Assembly: GCF_014650575.1 (NCBI RefSeq)
Contig: NZ_BMVF01000013.1
Span: forward strand, 62,001-126,000
Direction of reading: 5' to 3'
DNA length: 64,000 nucleotides
DNA from: Streptomyces naganishii JCM 4654
GTDB lineage: Bacteria > Actinomycetota > Actinomycetes > Streptomycetales > Streptomycetaceae
The translations under genes and the position numbers were made by a program. Below, piece after piece: positions 1-8,915 of the stretch. Position 1 is the stretch's first letter. Each line of letters starts with the position of its first letter. A model generated the notes under the pieces. It did not search any database. It was not told the origin of the DNA and saw nothing but the letters and a program-made list of their open reading frames with translations.

Positions 1-270
1 CTCACGCTGATCACCGAAGTGGTCCGTGATCTGCGACATCGCCTGCGCGACCCGGCTGGGCCAGGTCCAGTGGAAGGGCAGCAGCCGCGCCACCTGATGG
101 GCGAGCGCTGCCTCGCCCTCCGCGTGCAGCGTGCCGGCAACGAATTCGGCGACCTGCCTGTGGTCCAGTCCGTAGTCGGCCGGCGTCGCCCGGTCCTGTG
201 AGCTCTGCGACGAGTCGTGGCGCAGACGCAACAGCTGTGTGCCGATCTTGCTCAGTATCCGGTTCCGCAT
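1..270 (-). CDS. Hypothetical protein, N-terminal part only
   Basis: Only the first 90 codons are in the window; the gene runs off the left edge. The ATG (268-270 on the complement) has a good Shine-Dalgarno GGGAGG four bases upstream, which fixes the start. The product begins MRNRILSKIGTQLLRLRHDS and continues with a mostly hydrophilic helical stretch; no signal peptide, membrane segment or known motif was recognised. I cannot assign a family. The divergent 270-564 stretch to the next gene (which converges on it as a minus-strand 3' end) shows nothing else. Confidence 0.6.
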   Translation of the reverse strand, partial: MRNRILSKIGTQLLRLRHDSSQSSQDRATPADYGLDHRQVAEFVAGTLHAEGEAALAHQVARLLPFHWTWPSRVAQAMSQITDHFGDQRE

Positions 271-564
271 TGTTCCTCCCAGCTCGCGATGTGTGCTTCA
301 TCGTCCGGAGCGGATCCATGCGACCGCCCTACCGCCCCCGAAGCTCGCCGGACCACAGCGAGCCGCTGCTGCAGCCGATCCGCAGGAGCAGCAGCCGTGC
401 CGCGAGGTCCCCTGGTCGCCTCGCGGCAGGCCCCACATAGACGGGCGGGGCCACAACGCCCGCGCGCCTCGGTCCGCTGCCCGCCCACGCCGAGGACGAG
501 CATGTCCGTGACGGCGACCTCCTCCGCCCGGGGCCCGGGAAGTGAGCACAGTACCGGCCAGAGC

Positions 565-2499
565 TCACGAGCTGCGGTTCCGGTGGGCGCCGGATGCTCC
601 GCCCGGCTTGCCGGGCCGGTCCGGCGGCGCGTAACGGTCGTCCGGAAGGTGGCGGGCGCGGGACTCCCTGACGGCCTGCCGCAAGGCCCCTGCGAAGCGC
701 CCGGGTCCCCACGACCGGCCATGGACGGCCTGCTCGAGCCCTTCGCGCGTGGCGGGCCCGCTCTCTTCGAGGGCCCGGACCAGTTCTTCGATCTCCTCGT
801 CGAGGCGCTGCTCGGCCATGGCGGAGGTGCGGCTCGCGGCGCCTGTGGTTCCGGCCATCCCCGGCGAGTAGAAGGAACTGCCCGCGCCGACGCCCGGACG
901 GTAGCGCCGCGCCCCGGTGGCTTCTCGCGCCCGGCGGCCGCCCGTGCGGGCGGCGATCCGCTGGTCCCGCTCGCGCGCGGCCTGCCGTATGTCCGCGGGG
1001 CGGAGGCGGCCCCGTTCGTCCTGGGGCGCCCACTCGCCCCGCCAGGCCGCGTCGGCTTCCTCGGCGGTCAGCGGCTTGGCGATGTTCTCCAGGGACTGCT
1101 GTTCGGCCTTCACTCCGAAGGCGACCTCGGCCAGCCCGCCGAGGGCCATAGCCGCCGCTCCGATGAAGAAGCCGGTGGCCACGAGGGTGGTGTTGCCGCT
1201 GTGAATGAAGTGTCCGAACAGCAGCGGCCCGGTGATGCCGCCCACGGCGGTGCCGACGGCGAAGAACAGGGAGATGGACAGGGCTCGGGTCTCCATGGGG
1301 AAGACCTCGCTGACGGTCAGGTAGGCGGAGCTCGCTCCGGCGGACGCGACGAAGAAGGTCAACGAGACCAGGAGGAAGAACGACCACGCCGTCAGCGAGC
1401 CGTTGACCAGCAGGACGGCGAGGACCACCGCCACGGCGGCCGAGCCGAAGTAGGTGCCCGCGATCATCGGCTTGCGGCCCACGGTGTCGAAGAGCCGACC
1501 GAGCAATAGCGGGCCGAGGAAGTTGGCGATCGCGAAGATGGTGAGGAAGTACGGCACGGAGCTGGAGCCCACGCCGAAGAACCCGCTCAGGAGCGTGCCC
1601 AGGTCGAAGACGATCGCGTTGTACAGGAAGGCCTGGCCGACGAAGAGAGAAAGGCCGAGGAGGGCCCGTCGCGGGTACCGCTGCAGGGCCACTCGGGCGA
1701 TCTCGGTGAACGGGATCACGCCACGTTGCCGGACGGTGACGGCCTCCGCCGGGTCGGGCAGGTCCTGACCGGTCTCCCGGCGTACCTCGTCCTCGATCTG
1801 GTCGACAATGCGTTCGGCCTCGTCCTCGTGACCGTGGATGAACAGCCAGCGCGGGCTCTCCGGTACATGGCGGCGGACCATCATGATGCCGAGACCGAGG
1901 ATGCCGCCGAGGCCGAAGGCCAGTCGCCAGCCGAGGCCGGCCGGGAGCAGGTTCTCGTCGAGGAGCACCAGGGCGGCCAGGCTGCCGAGGGCGGCCCCCA
2001 CCCAGTAGCTGCCGTTGATGGCCAGATCCACCTGCCCCCGGTTGCGGGCAGGGATCAGCTCGTCGATGGCCGAGTTGATCGCCGCGTACTCCCCGCCAAT
2101 GCCCATGCCGGTGAAGAACCGGGCGAGATAGAGGTACCAGGCGTCGTGGGCGAAGGCGGTCGCGACCGTGGCGAGGATGTAGATGCCGAGCGTCAGCATG
2201 AACAGCTTCTTGCGCCCGTAGCGGTCGGTGAGCCGGCCGAAGAGCAGGGCACCGACGCATGCGCCCGCCACGTAGATCGCGGCGGCCGTGCCGATGTCGG
2301 CGCTGGAGAGGTGAATGCCGCTGTTCGGTTCGGTCATGCGTGAGGCGACCGCGCCGACGATGGTCACTTCGAGCCCGTCGAGAATCCAGACGGTGCCGAG
2401 GCCGATGACGATCCGCCGGTGGAACCGGGACCACGGCAGCCGGTCGAGGCGGGCGGGGACCTTCGTGGTGATGACACGGAGTTCGGAGGTGGTGGTCAT
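565..2499 (-). CDS. MFS transporter (sugar-porter type) with long C-terminal extension
   Basis: 644-residue major facilitator of the inner membrane. The N-terminal ~440 residues have the family signatures: GRLTDRYGRKK in the loop after TM2, a second RLFDTVGRKP in the matching C-half loop, and PESPRWL after TM6, as in sugar/metabolite:H+ symporters. Substrate unknown. The start at MTTTSELRV is chosen because the reading frame upstream is arginine-rich non-protein-like sequence and a GGGGCGG stretch precedes this ATG. About 200 residues of charged sequence follow TM12, which is unusual for the family. The last ~65 residues (LDEEIEELVRALEESG... LEQAVHGRSWGPGRF) match a small stand-alone module found again, broken, at 3186-3515. 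Confidence 0.85.
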   Translation of the reverse strand: MTTTSELRVITTKVPARLDRLPWSRFHRRIVIGLGTVWILDGLEVTIVGAVASRMTEPNSGIHLSSADIGTAAAIYVAGACVGALLFGRLTDRYGRKKLFMLTLGIYILATVATAFAHDAWYLYLARFFTGMGIGGEYAAINSAIDELIPARNRGQVDLAINGSYWVGAALGSLAALVLLDENLLPAGLGWRLAFGLGGILGLGIMMVRRHVPESPRWLFIHGHEDEAERIVDQIEDEVRRETGQDLPDPAEAVTVRQRGVIPFTEIARVALQRYPRRALLGLSLFVGQAFLYNAIVFDLGTLLSGFFGVGSSSVPYFLTIFAIANFLGPLLLGRLFDTVGRKPMIAGTYFGSAAVAVVLAVLLVNGSLTAWSFFLLVSLTFFVASAGASSAYLTVSEVFPMETRALSISLFFAVGTAVGGITGPLLFGHFIHSGNTTLVATGFFIGAAAMALGGLAEVAFGVKAEQQSLENIAKPLTAEEADAAWRGEWAPQDERGRLRPADIRQAARERDQRIAARTGGRRAREATGARRYRPGVGAGSSFYSPGMAGTTGAASRTSAMAEQRLDEEIEELVRALEESGPATREGLEQAVHGRSWGPGRFAGALRQAVRESRARHLPDDRYAPPDRPGKPGGASGAHRNRSS

Positions 2500-2567
2500 G
2501 CCGCCGCCCCTTGCGCCTCGGGACACGGCCGATCCGCTGTACGGGCGAGGGACCGGGCTCGCGCCCC

Positions 2568-2876
2568 GTGTCCGGCGTACCGTCCCTCCTTGTGCTGCGC
2601 TGCCGTCTTGTCGGACACCGGTTCCGCTTCCAGAGCGAGGGCGCCAACATGCGCTGGCGCTGCGAGCGCGATTGCGGGGCGCATGGCAGCAAACGGTATC
2701 CGAGCGCCGAGGACGCGGAGCGTTATGCGCGGGCGTTCGACCACGAGGACGCCGAGGACCTCGGGCGACGGGCACCGTTGGTGGGGCTCTTCCCCTTGCG
2801 CCTGTTGCGTGCTGTGCGGCTGGCACGGGCCAGGAGAGCCGGTTCGGCACCCGATGACAGACCCCCGGGGCCTTGA
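2568..2876 (+). CDS. Small conserved hypothetical protein
   Basis: About 102 residues. The core VGHRFRFQSEGANMRWRCER followed by DCGAHGSKRYPSAEDAERYA resembles a small actinobacterial protein family with two cysteines (CERDCG), possibly a metal-binding knuckle, and ends LGRRAPLVGLFPLRLLRAVR. Function unknown. The start is uncertain: GTG at 2568, GTG at 2592 and ATG at 2648 are all in frame and none has a clear Shine-Dalgarno. It is divergent from the MFS gene and separated from it by about 70 bases. Confidence 0.55.
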   Translation: MSGVPSLLVLRCRLVGHRFRFQSEGANMRWRCERDCGAHGSKRYPSAEDAERYARAFDHEDAEDLGRRAPLVGLFPLRLLRAVRLARARRAGSAPDDRPPGP

Positions 2877-3185
2877 GGCGTTGTCCTGTGCAACGGCATT
2901 CATGGCGTCACCTCGATCGCTGGTCAAATGGTGCACGGGGTGACGGTGTTTTCCATTTTATGGCATGTTGCGCGGCTCGGTGGACATTCCGCTCCTGGTA
3001 TCTCCCTTCGTCCGTCCAGGACAAGAGGCGAAGTCGCCATTTGATCCTGCAGGCGGAAGCGCCCGGACGAAATGCTCGGCACTGTGAACACACGACACAA
3101 CACGCGTCCGCTGCTTACGTCGTCGGCACGGTGACGGCGAGCGGTCCGTGCCCTGACGCACGGACCAACCGCCGACGACCGAAGG

Positions 3186-3515
3186 AATGCGAGCGCCCCC
3201 CTGGCACGGGACCCGAGCCGCGCCACGGCACTCGGCGCCTTTCCGGACAGTGGCGCTGCGCTCGGTCGGTCCGCAGATCTTTGCTGGTCGTCCCGCGCCG
3301 CCGTAGCCCGCGACGAGCGCGCCGCGCACCGCGACGAGGTGGCGAAGGCACTCGAACGGTACGGCCGCTCGGCCGGCAGGCGCTTGAACAGGCCGTCAGG
3401 GGGCGCGCCTGTGGCCCTGGCCGCTTCCGCACCGCTGAAGGACACGGTCGAGGAGTCCCGGGCGCAGCGGCTGTCCTCCAGTGCCTATACCCGGCCGGCC
3501 CGGGCCGGCCGCTGA
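3186..3515 (+). pseudogene. Frameshifted small module related to the MFS C-terminal tail
   Basis: The frame open from 3135 to the TGA at 3513-3515 reads RDEVAKALERYG, then nonsense, then LKDTVEESRAQRLSSSAYTR. Between about 3365 and 3440 the conserved part (QALEQAVRGRACGPGRFRTA) is found only in another frame. Joined, the pieces align with LVRALEESG, LEQAVHGRSWGPGRFAGAL and RQAVRESRARHLPDDRY at the end of the MFS gene at 565-2499. Two compensating frameshifts and no good start codon indicate a broken gene, unless the sequence has two local errors. The family looks like a small winged-helix-like module of unknown role. Confidence 0.55.
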
Positions 3516-3532
3516 CGGGAGGGATGGGGAAG

Positions 3533-4231
3533 ATGTCCGATGGTACGGCCACCAGGCCTGCGGCGTTCGTCTTCGACCTGGACGGGACACTCGTCGACAG
3601 CGTCTACCAGCACGTCATCGCCTGGCAGCAGGCGTTGAGCGAGATGGGCATCGGCCTGGCGATCTGGCGGATCCACCGGAGGATCGGGATGAGCGGTGGC
3701 CTGCTCGTGCAGGCCATGATGCGCGAGACCGGCGTACGGCTGACGCCGAAGGAGGCCGATGAACTGCAGAACGCCCATCACCGCCACTTCGAAGGCTGGA
3801 CGAACGCCATCCGGCCGCTGCCCGGAGCCGCCGAGCTTCTCCGGACGCTGACGGACTGCGGCGTCCCCTGGACGATCGCCACCAGCGCCCGCCGTGACGA
3901 CGCCGCACCCATGCTCGCCAGACTCGCCGTGCCGCCTGACGTGCCGACGGTCACCCGCGAGGAAGTCAGCCGCGCCAAACCGGACCCCGATCTGTTCCTG
4001 GAGTGCGCGGCGCGACTCGGCATCCCGGCCCGCGACTGTGTCGTCGTCGGAGACAGTGTGTGGGATCTGCTGGCTGCGCGGCGGGCGGCGGCACTCGGAG
4101 TGGGGCTGCTGTCCGGAGGATACGGGCAGGACGAACTGGAGCGGGCCCAAGCGTTCCGGGTGTACGCCGACCCCCTCGACCTGCTGGGGCACATCGACGA
4201 ACTCGGCGTGCGGGACACGCACGGCGCCTGA
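3533..4231 (+). CDS. HAD-family hydrolase (beta-phosphoglucomutase/phosphatase-like)
   Basis: 232-residue cytoplasmic haloacid-dehalogenase enzyme. Motif I is FDLDGTLVDS (nucleophile and acid Asp), motif II is the T/S region TIATSAR, motif III Lys is in SRAKPDPDLF and motif IV is VVVGDSVWDLLAA. A small helical cap lies between motifs I and II. It is therefore a sugar-phosphate phosphatase or mutase of subfamily I; substrate unknown. ATG 3533 is preferred over ATG 3524 because GGAGGG sits nine bases before it. Indigoidine and minimycin-type pathways use a HAD phosphatase, but this gene is more than 11 kb from the cluster, so a link is only speculation. Confidence 0.85.
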   Translation: MSDGTATRPAAFVFDLDGTLVDSVYQHVIAWQQALSEMGIGLAIWRIHRRIGMSGGLLVQAMMRETGVRLTPKEADELQNAHHRHFEGWTNAIRPLPGAAELLRTLTDCGVPWTIATSARRDDAAPMLARLAVPPDVPTVTREEVSRAKPDPDLFLECAARLGIPARDCVVVGDSVWDLLAARRAAALGVGLLSGGYGQDELERAQAFRVYADPLDLLGHIDELGVRDTHGA

Positions 4232-4335
4232 CCGCGACGCACCCGTCCCGGGGCGGTCTGGCAAAACCGGCTGCTGGCGATGTCGAAGCATTCCGGGGAA
4301 TCCTGTGCCCGACGCCCGAGTCGAGGGAGATCACA

Positions 4336-4548
4336 ATGCCCGGCAATATTGAACGTGCCGCCCCGCGCACCGCGGCTCAGGCCGCCGAGCAGATCCTGGC
4401 GAATGCCGCCGAGCAGGCCGAGCGGCAGCACCCGCAGGACCCGTACGCCCAGCGCGTCGCCGAGGTCGGGATGCTCACGGGCACGTTGGGGGTCCTGCTG
4501 GACGCGGTGCGCCCCTTCACCGAGGAAGGTGAAGAAGGCGGGCAGTGA
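4336..4548 (+). CDS. Small hypothetical protein, Ala-rich
   Basis: 70-residue acidic, alanine-rich protein beginning MPGNIERAAPRTAAQAAEQI, with a strong GAGGGAG ribosome site seven bases upstream. It appears to be helical (AAEQILANAAEQAERQ) and soluble, with no signal peptide or membrane segment. The family and role are not recognised. Clear GC-rich third positions and the ribosome site support a real gene. It lies 104 bases after the HAD gene and may be co-transcribed with it. Confidence 0.6.
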   Translation: MPGNIERAAPRTAAQAAEQILANAAEQAERQHPQDPYAQRVAEVGMLTGTLGVLLDAVRPFTEEGEEGGQ

Positions 4549-4761
4549 CCGGCGTTTTCGGCACCGGCCGCGAGGTCCGCGTCGGCATTTCGATCGCCGT
4601 TTGGGGGCAGTGTATGCGCGGTGCCTGTGTGAGCTCGCCGGCGAGCTGGTGTTCGGGTCACCTAACTCAGCTCTGTCGTGGCCTTGTCCGGAGCCGCGAA
4701 CTTTGTTGCGCCCCGTGGCACACCCTCTTTCCTGGTCGGCGGTTCGGGTGCCGCCGACCGG

Positions 4762-4908
4762 CTACGGCAATACGGAGGCCAGCGAGTTCGGCAGACCGGA
4801 TTTGAGGTGGTCCCACTCGCCTTCGCTGACGTGGCGTTCCAGAACCTCCAGCACGGTGCGAACCGTCGCGATGTGGTGTTCCGTCGAATCTGGCAGTGGT
4901 AGCCGCAC
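4762..4908 (-). pseudogene. Remnant of a DUF2267-type gene
   Basis: A 48-codon minus-strand frame opening with GTG encodes HHIATVRTVLEVLERHVSEG followed by EWDHLKSGLPNSLASVLP and a stop. This resembles one helical repeat of DUF2267 proteins (about 130 residues, two repeats). The expected N-terminal half is absent: the + strand gene at 4927 begins at that point. No ribosome site precedes the GTG. Best read as a truncated gene; the match is short, so confidence is limited. The 4549-4761 stretch shows nothing else. Confidence 0.4.
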
Positions 4909-4926
4909 AAGAGGAAGGAGCGGGGC

Positions 4927-6162
4927 GTGACGGAGCGTACGACGTGCTGCGTAATCGGTGCCGGGCCGGCGGGGGTGGTGCTGGGGCTGCTGCTCGCGCG
5001 GTCCGGAGTCCGGGTGACGGTCCTGGAGAAGCACAGTGACTTCCTGCGCGACTTCCGCGGTGACACCGTGCACCCCTCCACTCTCGCCCTGCTGGACGAA
5101 CTGGGCCTCGGCGAGCGCTTCGCCCGGCTGCCGCAACGCCGGGTCGACGCCATCCGGCTGCCGGTAGGGCCGGGCGGCACACCAGTCGTCGTCGGCGACC
5201 TCGCCGCCCTGCGGCCGCCGTATAACTACGTCGCCATGGTGCCGCAATGGGATCTGCTGGAACTCCTCGCGGACGAGGCGGGCAAGGAGCCGTTGTTCAC
5301 GCTGCGCATGGACACCGAGGCGACTGGTTTCCTGCGCTCCGGCGGCCGGATCACCGGGGTGCGCTACCGCGGCTCGGACGGCACGACCGGCGAGCTGCAT
5401 GCCACCTTGACGGTGGCGTGCGACGGCCGTGGATCACTGGCGCGGGCGCTGCCCGAGTTGCGGCTCGAGCGGTTCGCCTGCCCGATGGATGCCTGGTGGT
5501 TCCGCTTGCCGCGCCACGAGAACGACCCAAGTGGCCTGCTGGGCAACCTCGGTCACCGCTTCATGACCGTGCTGATCGACCGCGGCACGTACTGGCAGTG
5601 CGCGGCGCTGATCCCCAAAGGCACCGACGCCGAGAGGCGCGCTGCCGGACTCGACCATTTCATGTCCCAGGTCGCCGCCGCCACGCCTTGGCTTGCCGAC
5701 CGGACCGGGACGCTGACGTCCTGGGACGAGGTCAAGCTGCTGGATGTCCGACTGGACCGGCTGCGCCGGTGGCACCGCCCGGGGCTGTTGTGCATCGGTG
5801 ACGCGGCGCACGCCATGTCACCGGTGTTCGGCATCGGCATCAATCTCGCCGTGCAGGACGCGGTGGCCGCCGCGCGCATCCTCAACGGGCCGCTGCTCTC
5901 CGGTCGCGTCGGGCTGCCGCACGTGCGCGCGGTTCAGCGGCGCCGCCGTCCGACCACTGTCGCCACGCAGACCCTGCAACGGCTGGTGCACGCCCGGGTC
6001 CTCGCTCCGGTGCTGGCCGGGCGGCCCCCGCTGACAGACGGCGGCACAGGACTGACCCGGGTGCTTGCTGCGGACTCGGGCTCCTGGCTGCGTCGAGCAC
6101 CCGCGTACTTCTTCGCGTACGGCGCCCTGCGCGAGCGTCCGCCGACAGCCACCGTGCGCTGA
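4927..6162 (+). CDS. FAD-dependent monooxygenase (PHBH fold)
   Basis: 411-residue flavoprotein hydroxylase of the p-hydroxybenzoate hydroxylase group, cytoplasmic, normally using NAD(P)H and O2 on aromatic substrates. Visible signatures are the N-terminal Rossmann loop VIGAGPAGVVLGLLLARSG, the central CDGRGS (DG motif) at about residue 164 and GDAAHAMSPVFGIGINLAVQDA, the second FAD motif. GTG 4927 is preceded by AGGAAGGAG. The last ~60 residues are more irregular than the rest and the 3' end runs into a 17-bp tandem repeat, so the C-terminus may have been altered. Not linked by position to the biosynthetic cluster. Confidence 0.88.
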   Translation: MTERTTCCVIGAGPAGVVLGLLLARSGVRVTVLEKHSDFLRDFRGDTVHPSTLALLDELGLGERFARLPQRRVDAIRLPVGPGGTPVVVGDLAALRPPYNYVAMVPQWDLLELLADEAGKEPLFTLRMDTEATGFLRSGGRITGVRYRGSDGTTGELHATLTVACDGRGSLARALPELRLERFACPMDAWWFRLPRHENDPSGLLGNLGHRFMTVLIDRGTYWQCAALIPKGTDAERRAAGLDHFMSQVAAATPWLADRTGTLTSWDEVKLLDVRLDRLRRWHRPGLLCIGDAAHAMSPVFGIGINLAVQDAVAAARILNGPLLSGRVGLPHVRAVQRRRRPTTVATQTLQRLVHARVLAPVLAGRPPLTDGGTGLTRVLAADSGSWLRRAPAYFFAYGALRERPPTATVR

Positions 6163-6236
6163 CCTCCGCCGTGCGCTGACCTCCGCCGTCCCCCGCCAGC
6201 CGCCGTGCGCCGACAGCCGCCGTACGCTGACCACGG
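6135..6236 (+). repeat. 17-bp tandem repeat, six units, overlapping a gene 3' end
   Basis: Units start at 6135, 6152, 6169, 6186, 6203 and 6220. Units 2 and 3 are identical (CCGTGCGCTGACCTCCG); unit 1, 5 and 6 differ by a few bases and unit 4 by more. The FAD gene stop codon lies inside unit 2. The rest of the 6163-6506 gap holds no gene that I can see; it leads into the promoter of the drug exporter. Confidence 0.8.
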
Positions 6237-6506
6237 CGCACGGCGACGCCACTGGAACTATTTCATCAACGCGCACCCACGGCGGGTGATATCAAGGCGC
6301 CTGCCACGATGGCTCGCCGGATCGGCAGCCGAAGTACGGGGAGCAGAGACATATTTGCCGAGCTGAGCGGCCGGATCGCGGTGCACGGGAGGCGGTTGCC
6401 CCACAGCCGTCCTATTTCATCAAGCTGGTCATGACGGATACGTCCCGGCCAATCTGGCAGCGGTCGCCCGAGCCGCCGGGTTCGGGCCGTCGACGAAAGG
6501 GACGCC

Positions 6507-8081
6507 ATGTCCTCACCTACTGCTCCCGGATCACCGCGGGCGATACGTCACCAGTTGGTTCTGCTCGTCACATGCCTCGCTCTGGGCACCGTGGTCGCGG
6601 CCATGGCCTCGCTCAACGTAGCTCTGCCCGACCTCGCCCGCGACACCCGCGCCAGCCAGACCGATCTGTCCTGGATCGTCGACGCCTACAGCCTCGTCTT
6701 CGCCTCACTGCTGCTGCCGGCGGGTGCCCTCGGCGACCGGTTCGGCCGACGCAAGGCACTGCTTGCCGGACTGGCCGTGTTCGGCGGCGGTTCCGCGGCG
6801 GCCGTCTTCACCACCAGCCCGGCGGTGCTGACGGGCCTGCGCGGTGTGCTCGGCGTGGGTGCCGCGCTGGTCATGCCGGCCACCCTTTCGACCATCACCG
6901 CCACCTTCCCCTCCGCCCAGCGCGCACGCGCGGTGAGCGTCTGGGCAGCCGTGGCCGGCGCCGGCGCCCTGCTCGGGGTCCTCGCCACCGGGACACTGCT
7001 GGAACAGTGGACGTGGCGCTCCGCCTTCTGGCTGAACGTGGCACTGGCCGCCCTCGCACTCGTGGGCACGCTGCTGTTCGTACCGGAGTCGGCCGAGGCG
7101 GACCAGCCGCGGCTGGACGCGAAGGGCGCCCTGTTGTCCGTCATCGGGCTCGTCGCCCTGGTGTATTCCATCATCGAGGCACCGGCGCGCGGCTGGGGGA
7201 ACCCGGCCACTGTGGGCGGCATCGGCGTCGGCTTCCTCGTGCTGGCCGCGTTCGTGCTCTACGAGCTGCGCCGGCGGCACCCGCTGCTGGATCCTCGCCT
7301 GTTCCGCGACCGTCACTTCGCCGCCGGCTCGCTGTCGATCACACTGCAGTTCTTCGTGTTCTTCGGTTTCATCTTCGTGATGATGCAGTACCTGCAACTG
7401 GTGCGGGGGGACAGCGCGCTCGTGGCCGCCACGTCGATGATCCCCATGGCCCTGGCCATGATGCCCGCATCCCGGCTGACCCCGCGCCTGGTGGCACGGT
7501 TCGGCTTCCGCGCCCCCTGGACCTTGGGCCTGGTGGCCGTCTCCGCCGCCATGGGTGTGCTGACCCAGGTCGGCACTTCGAGCTCGTACTGGGTGATCGG
7601 CACCGGGCTGCTCCTGCTCGGTGCGGGGATGGGGCTGGCCATGACTCCGGCGACCACAGCGATCACCGACGCACTGCCGCGCTCCCTGCAGAGCGTCGGG
7701 TCGGCGGTGAACGACCTCTCCCGCGAGCTCGGGGGCGCCCTGGGCATCGCCGTCCTGGGAAGCGTTCTCACCGCTTCCTACCGCAGCCACCTCCATCTCC
7801 CCCACGCCCCCGTGGCCGTGGCCCGGGCCGCCCGGTCCTCGCTGGCCGCCGCCCACGCCATCGGTGGTCCCGCCGCCGAACAGGGGCGCGGCGCCTTCAT
7901 CGACGGCATGCACACCGCCCTGCTCGGCGCAGCCGTGACCGCGGCCCTGGCCGCCGTCGCCGTCGCCACGCTCATGCGATCCCCCCGCCACCCCTCACGG
8001 CACGCCGCTCACACCAAGGTCGAGGGCGGGCCGGCGACACACGCCGAGACCCGGCCCGCCGGCCTCCGCTCCCGGCATTAG
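6507..8081 (+). CDS. DHA2-family (14-TM) MFS drug exporter
   Basis: 524-residue inner-membrane multidrug:H+ antiporter of the EmrB/QacA type. Motif A is GALGDRFGRRKALL, the antiporter motif C-like glycine-rich stretch is VWAAVAGAGALLGVL followed by TWRSAFWLN, and there are about 14 hydrophobic segments. ATG 6507 is preceded by GAAAGGGA. The last ~50 residues are a cytoplasmic tail rich in His, Arg and Pro. Substrate cannot be predicted. No regulator gene is adjacent. Confidence 0.9.
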   Translation: MSSPTAPGSPRAIRHQLVLLVTCLALGTVVAAMASLNVALPDLARDTRASQTDLSWIVDAYSLVFASLLLPAGALGDRFGRRKALLAGLAVFGGGSAAAVFTTSPAVLTGLRGVLGVGAALVMPATLSTITATFPSAQRARAVSVWAAVAGAGALLGVLATGTLLEQWTWRSAFWLNVALAALALVGTLLFVPESAEADQPRLDAKGALLSVIGLVALVYSIIEAPARGWGNPATVGGIGVGFLVLAAFVLYELRRRHPLLDPRLFRDRHFAAGSLSITLQFFVFFGFIFVMMQYLQLVRGDSALVAATSMIPMALAMMPASRLTPRLVARFGFRAPWTLGLVAVSAAMGVLTQVGTSSSYWVIGTGLLLLGAGMGLAMTPATTAITDALPRSLQSVGSAVNDLSRELGGALGIAVLGSVLTASYRSHLHLPHAPVAVARAARSSLAAAHAIGGPAAEQGRGAFIDGMHTALLGAAVTAALAAVAVATLMRSPRHPSRHAAHTKVEGGPATHAETRPAGLRSRH

Positions 8082-8191
8082 AACGAGGTGCGAAGAGCAC
8101 CGCCGACAAATCTGTCGACACATCCGTCGACAGAGGACTTCACGATTCTCGTGTCGGAGCCCGGACGCCCTGGTCCTCCTACCTTCGCCGG

Positions 8192-8204
8192 TACGCTGCA
8201 ACGG
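8192..8204 (+). promoter_or_regulatory. Putative leaderless promoter -10 element
   Basis: TACGCT (pattern TANNNT) at 8192-8197 is seven bases before GTG 8204, with no ribosome site between, the usual arrangement of actinobacterial leaderless genes. No convincing -35 box was seen. Confidence 0.4.
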
Positions 8205-8734
8205 TGCGCACGGTCGAACTCCTGTTGGACGAGGCGGCGGAGTTGGCGGTCCGGGACGCCTGGCGGCGACTCGCGAACGCGGGGCTGCCCAGTCAGGCGC
8301 GCCACCGCTCACCGACCAACAGCCCGCACCTCACCCTGGCCACCTGCCGGGAGCTGACCGCCCCGATTCGCTGGGAGCTCGCCGAGGTGGCCGCCGCCCT
8401 GCCGCTACCGGTGCGGTTCACCGGTGTCGTCCGCTTCGAGCGGCCCACCTCGGTGCTGGCCTGGGGGCTGGACCTCGACTCCGCACTGGACGGCTTGCAC
8501 CGAAGGGTGTGGGAGGCGGTCGCCTCGGACAGCCCGCCCGAAGCGCTCAACCCCTTCCACGCACCGGGGCGCTGGAGCCCGCACATCACCCTGGGCCGTA
8601 CCCGGCGGGCTGGTGCCTTCGCCGGCCGGCGGGTCCCCGGACTGCTGCCGGCGCCGCCGCTGTCGGCCTCGCTCACCACTCTGCGCAGCTACGACACGGA
8701 GACCGGCGACCTGGAGGTGCTGGAACCCCGTTGA
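8204..8734 (+). CDS. 2'-5' RNA ligase family (2H phosphoesterase) protein
   Basis: 176-residue protein with the two diagnostic H-x-T motifs, HLTLAT near residue 46 and HITLGRT near residue 127, which form the active site of 2H phosphoesterases acting on 2'-3' or cyclic phosphodiesters of RNA or nucleotides. The size fits the family. GTG 8204 has no Shine-Dalgarno, but TACGCT (8192-8197) lies just upstream as a -10-like element, so the mRNA is probably leaderless. No partner gene is evident. Confidence 0.8.
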   Translation: MRTVELLLDEAAELAVRDAWRRLANAGLPSQARHRSPTNSPHLTLATCRELTAPIRWELAEVAAALPLPVRFTGVVRFERPTSVLAWGLDLDSALDGLHRRVWEAVASDSPPEALNPFHAPGRWSPHITLGRTRRAGAFAGRRVPGLLPAPPLSASLTTLRSYDTETGDLEVLEPR

Positions 8735-8825
8735 GCGCTTCGCCCACGTCGGCCTTACTTCGTCTTCTGGCGGAGGATTCAGGCGGAGTAGGACGTTGTC
8801 GGCTGTTGGACACCGGAAGCGCTGG

Positions 8826-8915
8826 TCAGAAGGCGTAGCGGACAGTGAGCCAGGGGGCGTGTGCGGCGACCAGTTCCCGCATGCGCTGGACGGCCGGTCC
8901 TTTCACGCCGGAGCG
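8826..8915 (-). pseudogene. Cut-off C-terminal tail of the spore photoproduct lyase-like gene
   Basis: Thirty in-frame codons directly after the TAA read RSGVKGPAVQRMRELVAA then HAPWLTVRYAF and a TGA. The family's usual ending is NVRY...L...RYAF, so this is the original tail and the TAA replaces a Tyr codon (TAC/TAT). Readthrough or a sequencing error are alternatives to a true mutation. Confidence 0.65.

Noticed and set aside
329..2692. Long minus-strand frame overlapping the MFS gene
   Set aside because: Arg/Pro-rich sequence with no motifs; the MFS frame has proper membrane segments and signatures.
2873..3532. N-terminal extension of the HAD protein containing the GPGRF module
   Set aside because: The frame joins by chance; the HAD gene has its own ribosome site and the module needs other frames for its ends.
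3533..4231. HAD hydrolase as the missing phosphatase (IndB/MinC type) of the nucleoside cluster
   Set aside because: More than 11 kb away, separated by unrelated and decayed genes and by the butyrolactone operon.
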